DNA from: CAZYXZ01 sp964651395
GTDB lineage: Bacteria > Actinomycetota > Actinomycetes > BP-191
Length of the DNA: 38,453 nt
Direction: 5' to 3'
NCBI GenBank assembly: GCA_964651395.1
Contig: CAZYXZ010000023.1
Coordinates: 1-38,453 of the forward strand
Shown: positions 10,895 to 18,826 of the stretch, one piece after another
Layout of the letters: each line of letters begins with the position of its first letter
How positions within the stretch are numbered: the stretch's first letter is position 1
Notes under the pieces: generated by a model
Told to the model about the DNA's origin: nothing
The model's input: the letters and a program-made list of their open reading frames with translations, nothing else
The model's database searches: none
Position numbers and translations under genes: made by a program

Positions 10895-11511
10895 TCCTGC
10901 GTCCTGTTCCTGTCATCCGGGCGGTAGAGGCCAGCCTTCTCGATGTAGCGCACGACGTTGTCGGGGACGAGGTACCAGATCGGTGCACCCCGGGCGACCC
11001 GCTCGCGGCAGTCCGACGACGAGATCGCCAGGGCCGGGATCTCGACGAGGCTGACCGTGCCCTCGGGCAGGTCGTCCGCGGTGAGCTCGTAGCCGGGCCG
11101 GGTCGCGCCGACGAAGTGCGCGAGAGCCAGCATGTCCTCCGGGTCGCGCCAGCTGAGCATCTGGGCCAACGCGTCGGCGCCGGTGATGAAGAACAGCTCG
11201 ACCTTCTCGCCGTACTCCTCGCGCAGCTGCACGAGCGTGTCGCGCGTGTACGTCGGGCCGGGTCGGTCGATCTCGAGGCGGCTGACCCGGAACATCGGGT
11301 TGCCGGCCGTCGCGAGGACGGTCATGAGGTAGCGGTCCTCCGCGGGAGAGACGTCCCCGGCCCGCTTCTGCCAGGGGACGCCGGCGGGCAGGAACAGCAC
11401 CTGGTCGAGGTCGAACCGGCTGGCCACCTCGGAGGCGCAGACGAGATGGCCGTGATGGATCGGGTCGAAGGTGCCGCCCATGATGCCGAGCCGACGCGGG
11501 GTTTCCGCCAC
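10891..11511 (-). CDS. nadD: Nicotinate-nucleotide adenylyltransferase
   Basis: The 206-residue enzyme joins ATP and nicotinic acid mononucleotide to give deamido-NAD, a required step in NAD synthesis. The nucleotidyltransferase signature GGTFDPIHHGH is at residues 12-22. The second family motif is ISSSDCRERV (ISSTxIR in others). The length is normal. The start is GTG at 11511, and the TGA stop overlaps the start of the LCP gene. The order nadD then rsfS is conserved across bacteria. A 51-base gap separates it from the VWA gene upstream. Confidence 0.96.
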   Translation of the reverse strand: MAETPRRLGIMGGTFDPIHHGHLVCASEVASRFDLDQVLFLPAGVPWQKRAGDVSPAEDRYLMTVLATAGNPMFRVSRLEIDRPGPTYTRDTLVQLREEYGEKVELFFITGADALAQMLSWRDPEDMLALAHFVGATRPGYELTADDLPEGTVSLVEIPALAISSSDCRERVARGAPIWYLVPDNVVRYIEKAGLYRPDDRNRTQE

Positions 11512-11562
11512 GTGCCGAGCGTAACGGGCCGTGCTGGCCGTTCCGGGGAGGCTGTCGTCGCC

Positions 11563-12945
11563 TTACGCGGGCAGCAGCCGCTCGATGAAGGCCGAGAGCT
11601 GGGTGACGTTGCGGCACTCGACCATCTCGTCGACGACCGTCTCGTACTCGCGCACGACCGAGTCGCCGGAGTTCCAGTAGCTGCGCTGCTCGGGGTTGAG
11701 CCAGTACGTGTGCCGGGCCTGCCCGGCCAGCCGGCGCAGGGTGTGCACTCCCGTGGCACGGTAGTTGTTGCGCGCGTCGCCGAGGATCAGCAGCGACGTC
11801 CGCGGCCCGATGGCGTCGGGATAGGTGTCGGCGAAGGTCTCGATGGAGTGGCCGTAGTCGCTGTGCCCGTCGAAGCGGACCAGGTTCGCCTCCTGGCCCA
11901 GCCGCTGCATCGCGTCCGTGAAGTCACCGCCCGCGAACATGTCGGTCACCTCGTCGCAGGTGTCGATGAACGCGAAGGCCCGGACCTTCGTGAACTGCTC
12001 CCGGAGCGCGTACGACAGCATCAGCGTGAACCGCGCGAACGCGCTGACCGAGCCGGAGACGTCGCAGAGGATCACGAGCTCGGGACGGTGCGGGCGCGGT
12101 GGCTTGTGGCGGGTCACGACGGGCACGCCGCCGGTGGCCAGCGATGCGCGGACGGTACGGCGGAAGTCGAGCCGGCCCCGCTGGCCGAGGCGGCGGCGGG
12201 CGGCCAGCCGCGTGGCCAGCCGCCGGGCCAGCGGCAGGACCGCGCGCCGCAGCTCGGCCAGGTCGGCGGCGCTGGCGCGGACGAAGTCGATGTCCTCGGG
12301 CAGCGGGCGGACGGCGGTCTTGGCCAGCTGCTCCGGACCCTTCTCCTCCGCGAGCCGGCGGCGTACCTCGGCGTCGACGAGCTCCTCGAACCGGCGCAGC
12401 CGCTCGCGGATCCGGCTCCGCGCGACCTGCTCGGCCAGGCCGCCCGGCGGCTCCTCGCCGAGCATGGCGCGCAGCAGGCCGGCTACCAGGGTGTCCGGCG
12501 AGAGCGCGCGCATGACGCGATAGGAGAAGAAGCTCTGCCGACCGCCGGAGGAGTCGGCGCGGCCGAGGAGAGCCACCGCTTGCCGAGCCAGCCGCTCGAG
12601 GTCCGCGTCGTCGCCGTCGAGGAGCAGCTGTTCCAGCTGCGCGCGCATCGCGGCCGCGTCCGGAGGGTCCTCGCCGCTCTCGGCGGCCTCGTCCGCGAGC
12701 ACGCCTCCGCCGTACACCGGCGGGAAGTAGAGGTCGAAGAGCGTGTCGAAGGCCGGCTGGTGCGCGGCCCGCTTCACCGTCGTCGCCTTGAGCCCGGCCC
12801 GCAGCGCCTCGCGGTCGATCAGGTCGACCGAGGTCAGCGCGCGGGCCGCGTCGATGCTCTCCGAGAGGCTGACTGGCAGTCCCGCCCGGCGGCAGGCCTC
12901 GACGAGCTCCACGGTCCGACGAACGAGACCGACCTGGTCAGGCAT
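11563..12945 (-). CDS. CoxE-like VWA domain protein
   Basis: This 460-residue protein has a helical, charged N-terminal two thirds and a C-terminal von Willebrand A domain (about 285-455). The metal site is DVSGS (D295, S297, S299), followed by ILGDARNN as the likely later metal loop. CoxE-type VWA proteins work with MoxR AAA+ ATPases to mature or remodel target proteins; the target here is unknown. Its ATG lies inside the end of the moxR gene (8-base overlap), so the two are made as a pair. M. tuberculosis has the same pair (Rv2425c-Rv2426c) beside proA, so this is a conserved actinobacterial feature. No signal peptide is seen, so it is cytoplasmic. Confidence 0.87.
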   Translation of the reverse strand: MPDQVGLVRRTVELVEACRRAGLPVSLSESIDAARALTSVDLIDREALRAGLKATTVKRAAHQPAFDTLFDLYFPPVYGGGVLADEAAESGEDPPDAAAMRAQLEQLLLDGDDADLERLARQAVALLGRADSSGGRQSFFSYRVMRALSPDTLVAGLLRAMLGEEPPGGLAEQVARSRIRERLRRFEELVDAEVRRRLAEEKGPEQLAKTAVRPLPEDIDFVRASAADLAELRRAVLPLARRLATRLAARRRLGQRGRLDFRRTVRASLATGGVPVVTRHKPPRPHRPELVILCDVSGSVSAFARFTLMLSYALREQFTKVRAFAFIDTCDEVTDMFAGGDFTDAMQRLGQEANLVRFDGHSDYGHSIETFADTYPDAIGPRTSLLILGDARNNYRATGVHTLRRLAGQARHTYWLNPEQRSYWNSGDSVVREYETVVDEMVECRNVTQLSAFIERLLPA

Positions 12946-13828
12946 TGCCTTCGCCCAGCTTGAGCTGGCTGGTCGCCCGCTGCTGGTCGCCGAGGTGCTT
13001 GAGGACGACGCCGAGCGTCTGCTCGACCGCGGCCGCGTCGAGAGTGTCCAGGCCGAGGGCGAGCAGGCACTGCGCCCAGTCGATCGTCTCCGCGATCGAC
13101 GGGGCCTTCTTCAGGTCCAGGGAGCGCAGCGCGCGCACCGTCGCGACCAGCTGCTCAGCCAGCCGCTCCGCGATCTCCGGGACACGCGAGAGCACGATCG
13201 CCTGCTCGCGGTCGGCCGTCGGGTAGTCGAGGTGGAGGTAGAGGCAGCGTCGCTTGAGCGCCTCGGAGAGCTCGCGCGTCGCGTTGGACGTGAGGACGAC
13301 GTAGGGCCGTCGCGCGGCGACGATCGTGCCGAGCTCGGGGATCGTGACCTGGAAGTCGCTGAGCACCTCGAGCAGCAGGCCCTCGACCTCGACGTCGGCC
13401 TTGTCCGTCTCGTCGATGAGCAGCACCGTCGGGTCCTCGCGACGGATGGCGGTGAGCAGCGGCCGGGCGAGCAGGAACTCCTCCCCGAAGATGTCGTCGT
13501 GGGTCTCCTCCCACGACCGGTCCCCGCTGTCGGCCTGGATGCGCAGCAGCTGCTTGCGGTAGTTCCACTCGTACAGAGCACGCGCCTCGTCGAGTCCCTC
13601 GTAGCACTGCAGCCGGATCAGGTCGCTGCCCGTCGAGGCGGCGATGGCCTTCGCGAGCTCGGTCTTCCCGACGCCGGCCGGACCCTCGACCAGCAGCGGC
13701 TTGCCCAGCTGCTCGGCGAGGAAGACGACCGTGGCGATCGCGTCGTCGGCCAGGTAACCGACCGAGGCGAGTCGCTCCCGGACGTCCGCCGGCGACGCGA
13801 ACAGCTTGTCCTGCATGTCCCCCATCAT
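12938..13828 (-). CDS. MoxR family AAA+ ATPase
   Basis: The 296-residue ATPase has Walker A GPAGVGKT at residues 49-56, Walker B VLLIDE at 135-140, and a sensor 1 asparagine in VVLTSNATRE. MoxR ATPases act as chaperone-like remodellers with VWA partners, and the partner gene starts 8 bases before this one ends. Several in-frame ATG codons crowd the start (13828, 13825, 13816). The last gives MQDKLFASP and is equally possible. A strong hairpin lies only a few bases upstream of these starts. Confidence 0.9.
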   Translation of the reverse strand: MMGDMQDKLFASPADVRERLASVGYLADDAIATVVFLAEQLGKPLLVEGPAGVGKTELAKAIAASTGSDLIRLQCYEGLDEARALYEWNYRKQLLRIQADSGDRSWEETHDDIFGEEFLLARPLLTAIRREDPTVLLIDETDKADVEVEGLLLEVLSDFQVTIPELGTIVAARRPYVVLTSNATRELSEALKRRCLYLHLDYPTADREQAIVLSRVPEIAERLAEQLVATVRALRSLDLKKAPSIAETIDWAQCLLALGLDTLDAAAVEQTLGVVLKHLGDQQRATSQLKLGEGNA

Positions 13829-13832
13829 GGCA

Positions 13833-13860
13833 GCGACCCCGGCGCACGCGCCGAGGTCGC
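13833..13860 (-). promoter_or_regulatory. Strong hairpin just upstream of the moxR start
   Basis: On the minus strand GCGACC, one T, CGGCGC, GT, GCGCCG, one G, GGTCGC folds into a nearly perfect 12-pair stem. It ends 4 bases before the first moxR ATG. A run of seven G lies directly ahead of it (13862-13868). No T-run follows, so a standard terminator is unlikely. A role in translation or mRNA stability between the cNMP gene and moxR is possible. Confidence 0.5.
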
Positions 13861-13912
13861 TCCCCCCCAGACCATGGTCAGCCGTCGGAGCCTGACCAGG
13901 CCGTGCCCCGGC

Positions 13913-14347
13913 TCAGCTGTACGCCCGCGCGTCGGCCAAGCGGACCCGGCGGGCCATGCCGGCCAGCAGCTTGTGCGTGAGACCCGGCGCCTCGTCGATC
14001 GCCGCGTAGAGCTCGCGGCGGCCCAGCATGTAGGCGCGGAGCGGGCCGGCGGCGGTGACCGTGGCGTTGCGCGTGGCCTGGTCGAACAGGGCCAGCTCGC
14101 CGAAGAAGTCACCGGGGCCGAGGATCGCGACGGTGCTGCCGTCGATGGTGACGACCGCGTCACCGTCGGCGATGACGAAGAAGTCGTACGGGAACCAGCC
14201 CTCCTTGATGACCACCTCGCCGGCCACGAACTCCATCTCCTCGGCGCGGGACGCGATGTGCTCCAGCTCCTTGGGGGTGCAGGCCGAGAACAGCGGGACC
14301 TCGGCGAGGCGGGTGAGGTACGAGCTCGGGATCTTGTTGCGACGCAT
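13913..14347 (-). CDS. Stand-alone cyclic-nucleotide-binding domain protein
   Basis: The 144-residue product consists almost only of one cNMP-binding (Crp/PKA regulatory type) domain, about residues 15-125. It shows the beta-roll pattern FVAGEVVIKEGWFPYDFFVI and the phosphate-binding cassette region FFGELALFDQATRNATVTA. The cassette has GELAL and an Arg, as expected for a cAMP or cGMP binder. It has no DNA-binding helix-turn-helix, so it is not a Crp-type repressor; it may be a sensor that touches a partner. The start at 14347 is set by GGGAGGG six bases upstream. It lies between the GGDEF-EAL gene and moxR-VWA. Confidence 0.85.
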   Translation of the reverse strand: MRRNKIPSSYLTRLAEVPLFSACTPKELEHIASRAEEMEFVAGEVVIKEGWFPYDFFVIADGDAVVTIDGSTVAILGPGDFFGELALFDQATRNATVTAAGPLRAYMLGRRELYAAIDEAPGLTHKLLAGMARRVRLADARAYS

Positions 14348-14383
14348 GGTGCCCTCCCTGGTTGGTCTTCCCTGGTGAGGACA

Positions 14384-14419
14384 GGTTCCCGGAACCCGAG
14401 CGGCACGACGATGCCGCTC
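14384..14419. promoter_or_regulatory. Two adjacent inverted repeats upstream of the cNMP-binding gene
   Basis: GGTTCC-C-GGAACC at 14384-14396 is an exact 13-base palindrome. Directly next to it GAGCGGCA and TGCCGCTC (14398-14405 and 14412-14419) form an 8-pair hairpin with a 6-base loop. They fill the 94-base gap between the GGDEF-EAL stop and the cNMP gene. Neither is followed by a T-run on the minus strand. The palindrome could be an operator and the hairpin an RNA element; both are guesses. Confidence 0.4.
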
Positions 14420-14441
14420 AACACGCTCTGAATGTGCCGTT

Positions 14442-16715
14442 TTACCGGCGCTGCGCGGCCACCTCGGATCGCTGGACGGGCACCATCGCGCCGGCCTTCG
14501 GCAATGCGAGTCGATCCGGCGGGCAGGGTCGCGCCAGCAGGTACCCCTGGCCGATGTCACAGCCGAGCTCGCTGAGAACGGCCAGCTGGGTCGCCGACTC
14601 GATGCCCTCCGCGACGAGCAGCAGGCCGAGCGAGTGCGCGAGCTGGATGGTCGACTGGACGATCGCGTCGACGCGCCGGTCCGTGTCCAGCTCGGCGACG
14701 AAGGACCGGTCGAGCTTCAGCTCGTCGATCGGCAGGTCGCGCAGGTACGCCAAGGACGAGTAGCCGGTGCCGTAGTCGTCGATGGAGATGCGAACGCCCA
14801 GCTCGTGCAGCCGGTTGAGCACCACCAGGGCGCGCGCAGGCTCGGCCATGAGGGTGCTCTCCGTGATCTCGATGACGAGGAGCGATGGCGGCAGCCCGCG
14901 GCTGACGATCATGTCCGCAACCTGGTCGGGCAGCTCCACGTCGAGCAGGCTCGACGCCGAGACGTTCACAGCCACGCGGACCGGCGTGCCGGCGAGCTGC
15001 CACTCCTTGGCCTGGTCGAGTGCCATGCCCAGCACGACCGAGGTCAGACCACGCATGAACCCGGACCGTTCCACCTCACCGATGAAGGCATCAGGGAAGA
15101 GCAGCCCACGAGTCGGGTGTTGCCAGCGCACGAGCGCCTCAGCGCCGACCGGTCGCCCTGAACCGAGGTCGTACTTCATCTGGTAGTGCAGGACCAGCTG
15201 TCCGCCGACGATGGCCTGTCGCAAGTCGTCGACCAGTCTCAGCCGGGCCATCAGGTCCTCGTCGTCGGCTGCCTCGTACACCGCACAGCCGAGGCGCTCA
15301 GACTTCGCCTGGTACATCGCGATGTCGGCGCGCTGGAGCAGGCCGGTCACAGTCGTCGCGACGTCCGGGCAGACGGCGATGCCGATGCTGGCGTCGATGT
15401 GCACCAAGATGCCGTCCAGCGTGAACGCCTGCTGCAAGTCGGCGCGGAGCCGAGCAGCCACTTCGACGGCGGCATCCCGATCCGCGTCGGCCAGATGCAC
15501 GGCGAACTCGTCGCCGCCGAGGCGGATCAACAAGTCACCCTCGCGCACTCCGCCGGCCAGCCGTCGACCTACTTCGACGAGCAGCTGGTCACCCAGCGTG
15601 TGGCCGAGTGAGTCGTTCACCTCCTTGAAGCGGTCCAGGTCGAGGATCAGCAGCGCATGATGAGCGCCTTCGGGCAGTTCGTGCAGCGCGGCTTCGAACG
15701 ACTCGACGAGCGCTCGACGGTTGCCGAGGCCGGTCAGGTCGTCGGTGCGCGCCTGGTGGCGTACGCCGTACAGCGACTGCACCTCACGGAAGGTCAGGGC
15801 GGCGCGCACGATGCCGCCGACGACGGCCGCAGTCGCGAGGAGCACGGTCAGTCGCGGCAGGTCGTGCATGCTGCCGTAGACGAGCAGCGCCAGAGACGAG
15901 AACGTGAACAGGGACGGGATGACGAGCACCGCCCAGCCGTCGAGCCGCAGCTGTCGCGAAGCCCGGTCCGTCCGCAACGCTCCCAGGGCGACGACGACGA
16001 GGCCCACCACCCAGAGCGGGTCGAGCATCGTGCCCGCCTGGAATGTGCCGGTCGCGACGCGCGCGACGTAGATGGTGTCAGCCGCGCCGAAGCACAACAG
16101 GCCCAGGCCGATGCATCCCCACATGCGGTCCGGACGCCAGCCGAGCAGCCCGTAGACCCCGACGACGAGAACGAGCAGCAGGAGGTCACCGACCGGGTAC
16201 GCGAGCGTGGTCATGACGGCGGCCTTGGAGCCGGTCGTGTGCCGGACGATGACCGCCAGGATCAGACTGGCCAGTGCAGACGCGCCGAAGGCGCCGATGA
16301 CGCCGTCGAGCCACACGCTCCGGTGGAAGACCCGCACGCGCGAGCGGACGAGCAGCACGATGCCGACGTACGGGAACACGTAGAAGGCCAACCACGGGAC
16401 GTCGGCCATCGACGGGAAGGGCAACGGGTCCCGGTACTGCACCCAGCCGAAGTAGAGGATGTTCCCGAACGCGTAGAGACAGATCGCGATGGCCATCATC
16501 AGCCAGGCGGCGCGGTCCTCACGGACCCAGCACGCGCGGACGAGGACGGCGAGCCCGGCGGCCACCGTCAGGCCGTTCTGCACCCAACCGTCGATGAGGA
16601 CGTTGAACCCCGCCGTCGGCCGCACGCCGGGCACCGTCGTCAGGAAGTAGCCAGCGAGGACGACCAGCAGCACGATGCGGATCCAACGGGCGGTTCGGGC
16701 AAATGCAGGATTCAT
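14442..16715 (-). CDS. Membrane-bound GGDEF-EAL cyclic-di-GMP enzyme
   Basis: The 757-residue protein has about eight or nine N-terminal membrane helices (to about residue 305), a GGDEF domain (about 320-485, GGDEF at 400-404) and an EAL domain (about 500-745, EAL at 526-528). Both sites look intact. The GGDEF motif is preceded by REGD five residues earlier, the RxxD inhibition site. The EAL half keeps NVSAS, EITEST, IDDYGTGYSS, LKLDRSFV, AEGIES and GQGY. It could thus make and degrade cyclic di-GMP; which activity dominates cannot be read. The frame is open to 16811, but the ATG at 16715 gives a normal start before the first helix. No strong ribosome site is seen. Confidence 0.92.
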   Translation of the reverse strand: MNPAFARTARWIRIVLLVVLAGYFLTTVPGVRPTAGFNVLIDGWVQNGLTVAAGLAVLVRACWVREDRAAWLMMAIAICLYAFGNILYFGWVQYRDPLPFPSMADVPWLAFYVFPYVGIVLLVRSRVRVFHRSVWLDGVIGAFGASALASLILAVIVRHTTGSKAAVMTTLAYPVGDLLLLVLVVGVYGLLGWRPDRMWGCIGLGLLCFGAADTIYVARVATGTFQAGTMLDPLWVVGLVVVALGALRTDRASRQLRLDGWAVLVIPSLFTFSSLALLVYGSMHDLPRLTVLLATAAVVGGIVRAALTFREVQSLYGVRHQARTDDLTGLGNRRALVESFEAALHELPEGAHHALLILDLDRFKEVNDSLGHTLGDQLLVEVGRRLAGGVREGDLLIRLGGDEFAVHLADADRDAAVEVAARLRADLQQAFTLDGILVHIDASIGIAVCPDVATTVTGLLQRADIAMYQAKSERLGCAVYEAADDEDLMARLRLVDDLRQAIVGGQLVLHYQMKYDLGSGRPVGAEALVRWQHPTRGLLFPDAFIGEVERSGFMRGLTSVVLGMALDQAKEWQLAGTPVRVAVNVSASSLLDVELPDQVADMIVSRGLPPSLLVIEITESTLMAEPARALVVLNRLHELGVRISIDDYGTGYSSLAYLRDLPIDELKLDRSFVAELDTDRRVDAIVQSTIQLAHSLGLLLVAEGIESATQLAVLSELGCDIGQGYLLARPCPPDRLALPKAGAMVPVQRSEVAAQRR

Positions 16716-16807
16716 GGACGCGACGATGAGCCGTGCACATCCCGATCTGTAGCAGTTCGGCAGGAAATGGCTCCAAGGTGCCAGCCGCGGCACGCGATGT
16801 GCCCATG

Positions 16808-16830
16808 ACAAACCGGGACAACCACCCCGG
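16808..16830 (-). terminator. Weak terminator-like hairpin after the Crp-type gene
   Basis: On the minus strand CCGGG and CCCGG (16826-16830 and 16813-16817) pair around an 8-base loop, followed by TTTGTC. The stem is short and the T-run poor. It lies in the 147-base gap between the Crp-type gene and the GGDEF-EAL gene, the place where transcription would be expected to stop and restart. Confidence 0.3.
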
Positions 16831-16862
16831 AACGGGCTGTCCGGCGCGCCAGGCCCTCGTGG

Positions 16863-17537
16863 CTACCGGACGCGCTTCTCGAGGGCAGCGCGATCGTGGA
16901 CGGTCACGGAGCGGCGCTCCGTGGTGATCCAGCCGCGGGTGCGCATCGTCTGCAGCGCCTTGCTGACCGCCTCGCGGGACGATCCCACCCAGCCGGCCAG
17001 CTCCTGCTGCGTCAGCGGCAGCCCGATGCGTACGCCGTCGTCGGACTGCTCGCCGTACGTGTCGGAGAGCTCGAGCAGCAGCAGCGCCATCCGGGCGATC
17101 GTGTCGTAGGAGGCGAACTCGACTCGCTTGCGGTCGGCGTCGCGCAGCTTGCGGCCGACCAGCTCGACCAGCAGCAGCGCGACCCTCGGGAACCGGCCGA
17201 GGTAGGCCTGGAAGTCCGCGGCGCTGAGCACGAGTGCCTCGATCGGGTCGAGCGCCGTGGCGGTGGCGGAGCGGGGCTGGCCGTCGACGGCCGCGAGCTC
17301 GCCGAGCATCTCGCCGGTGCCGCGCATCCCGAGGACGACCTCGCGGCCCTCCTCGGTGAAGTAGGAGACCTTCACCCAGCCGTTGAGGACGACGATGACG
17401 TGGTCGCTGTCGTCCCCTTCGTGGAAGAGCGTGTCGCCGCGGCGGTAGCGACGGCGCTTGCCGCTCTCCTGCAGGCCGGCCAGCTCGTCCGGCTTGAGCA
17501 GCTCGAGCAGCCCGCCCGGCGACGCGGCTGCGCTCAG
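16863..17537 (-). CDS. Crp/Fnr family transcription regulator with a probable CTG start
   Basis: Full translation gives a 224-residue Crp-type protein: an N-terminal cNMP-binding beta-roll (about residues 9-120, with YRRGDTLFHEGDDSDHVIVV and GELAAVDGQPRSATATAL) and a C-terminal helix-turn-helix (about 165-215, LPLTQQELAGWVGSSREAVSKAL). Its closest class is the actinobacterial Crp-like regulator. The only ordinary start codon is a GTG at 17375, which would remove half the ligand domain. In-frame codons before it contain no ATG, GTG or TTG. A CTG at 17537 overlaps the proA stop as CTGA, the same layout as the ATGA/GTGA couplings elsewhere here, so I choose it. A base error in a GTG or ATG is an alternative. 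Confidence 0.85.
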   Translation of the reverse strand: MSAAASPGGLLELLKPDELAGLQESGKRRRYRRGDTLFHEGDDSDHVIVVLNGWVKVSYFTEEGREVVLGMRGTGEMLGELAAVDGQPRSATATALDPIEALVLSAADFQAYLGRFPRVALLLVELVGRKLRDADRKRVEFASYDTIARMALLLLELSDTYGEQSDDGVRIGLPLTQQELAGWVGSSREAVSKALQTMRTRGWITTERRSVTVHDRAALEKRVR

Positions 17538-18790
17538 CGGACCTGACCCGATCCGGTGACGACGTACTTCGTCGACGTCAGCTCTGGCAAGCCCATCGGG
17601 CCGCGCGCGTGCAGCTTCTGCGTCGAGATGCCGATCTCGGCGCCGAAGCCGAACTCGCCGCCGTCGGTGAACCGGGTGGACGCGTTGACCATGACCGCCG
17701 CGGAGTCGACCGCCGCGACGAAGCGTCGTGCGGCCTCCTGGTCGCGGGTGATGATCGCCTCGGTGTGACCGCTGCCGTACTGACGGATGTGGTCGACCGC
17801 AGCTTCCAGGCTGGGCACCACGGCCGCGGCCAGGTCGAGGCTGAGGTACTCGGCGTACCAGTCCTCCTCGGTGGCGGCGAGTACACCGTCGTCGAAGGCG
17901 ACGACGGCCGCGTCGCCGTGCACCGTCACGCCGGCATCGGCGAGCGCGCGCAGCGCCCTCGGCAGGAACGCGTCCGCGACATCGGCGTGCACGAGCACCG
18001 TCTCGGCGGCGTTGCAGACCGCTGGCCGCGACGTCTTCGCGTTGATGAGGATCTCGAGGGCCATCTCGGTGTCGGCCTGCGCGTCGACGTAGACGTGGCA
18101 GTTGCCGACGCCGGTCTCGATGACGGGGACGGTGGACTCCTCGACGACGCTCTTGATGAGTGCAGCGCCACCGCGCGGGATGAGGACGTCGACGTAGCCG
18201 CGCAGGCGCATCAGCTGCTTGACGCTGTCGTGGTCGACGCCGGGGACGATCTGGATGGTGCCCTTCGGCAGGCCGGCCGCGACGCCCGCGGTCTCGAGGA
18301 CCGCGACCAGCGCCTCGTTGGACCGCAGCGCCGACGAGGAGCCGCGGAGCAGCACGGCGTTGCCGCTCTTCACGCAGAGTCCGGCGGCGTCGACGGTCAC
18401 GTTGGGCCGGGCCTCGTAGATGATGCCGACGACGCCCATCGGCACGCGGATCTGCCGGAGCTCCAGTCCGTTCGGCAGGGTGCTGCCGCGGACCACCTCG
18501 CCGACCGGGTCGGGCAGCGCCGCGACGTCGCGCAGTCCTTGCGCCATGTCGGCGATCCGTTTCGTGGTCAGCGTGAGCCGGTCGATCATCGCCGCGCTGG
18601 TGCCCTCGTCCCGCGCCTTCTCCAGGTCGCGCTGGTTCGCCGCGAGCACGTCGTCGACCCTGGCCTCGAGCGCGTCGGCCATGGCGCGCAGGGCGTCGTC
18701 CTTGGTGGCACGGGACAGCTGCGCCGTCTCGTGGGCGGCAGCTCGCGCGCGCCGCGCGACCTCCATCAGGTCGTTCTCGGGCAAGGGCAC
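17534..18790 (-). CDS. proA: Glutamate-5-semialdehyde dehydrogenase (gamma-glutamyl phosphate reductase)
   Basis: ProA reduces gamma-glutamyl phosphate with NADPH in the second step of proline synthesis. The 418-residue frame shows the aldehyde dehydrogenase fold with VPMGVVGIIYEARPNVT, GSSSALRSNEAL and the catalytic cysteine in RPAVCNAAET. Three starts are possible: GTG at 18790, TTG at 18784 and ATG at 18766. GAGGGG touches the GTG, so TTG at 18784 has the better spacing, while the ATG matches the usual family start less a short tail. proB lies 36 bases upstream. The stop codon overlaps the CTG start of the Crp-type gene. Confidence 0.96.
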   Translation of the reverse strand: MPLPENDLMEVARRARAAAHETAQLSRATKDDALRAMADALEARVDDVLAANQRDLEKARDEGTSAAMIDRLTLTTKRIADMAQGLRDVAALPDPVGEVVRGSTLPNGLELRQIRVPMGVVGIIYEARPNVTVDAAGLCVKSGNAVLLRGSSSALRSNEALVAVLETAGVAAGLPKGTIQIVPGVDHDSVKQLMRLRGYVDVLIPRGGAALIKSVVEESTVPVIETGVGNCHVYVDAQADTEMALEILINAKTSRPAVCNAAETVLVHADVADAFLPRALRALADAGVTVHGDAAVVAFDDGVLAATEEDWYAEYLSLDLAAAVVPSLEAAVDHIRQYGSGHTEAIITRDQEAARRFVAAVDSAAVMVNASTRFTDGGEFGFGAEIGISTQKLHARGPMGLPELTSTKYVVTGSGQVR

Positions 18791-18826
18791 CCCCTCAGGG
18801 ACTCGCTTCCAGAGTAACCGTGCGCG

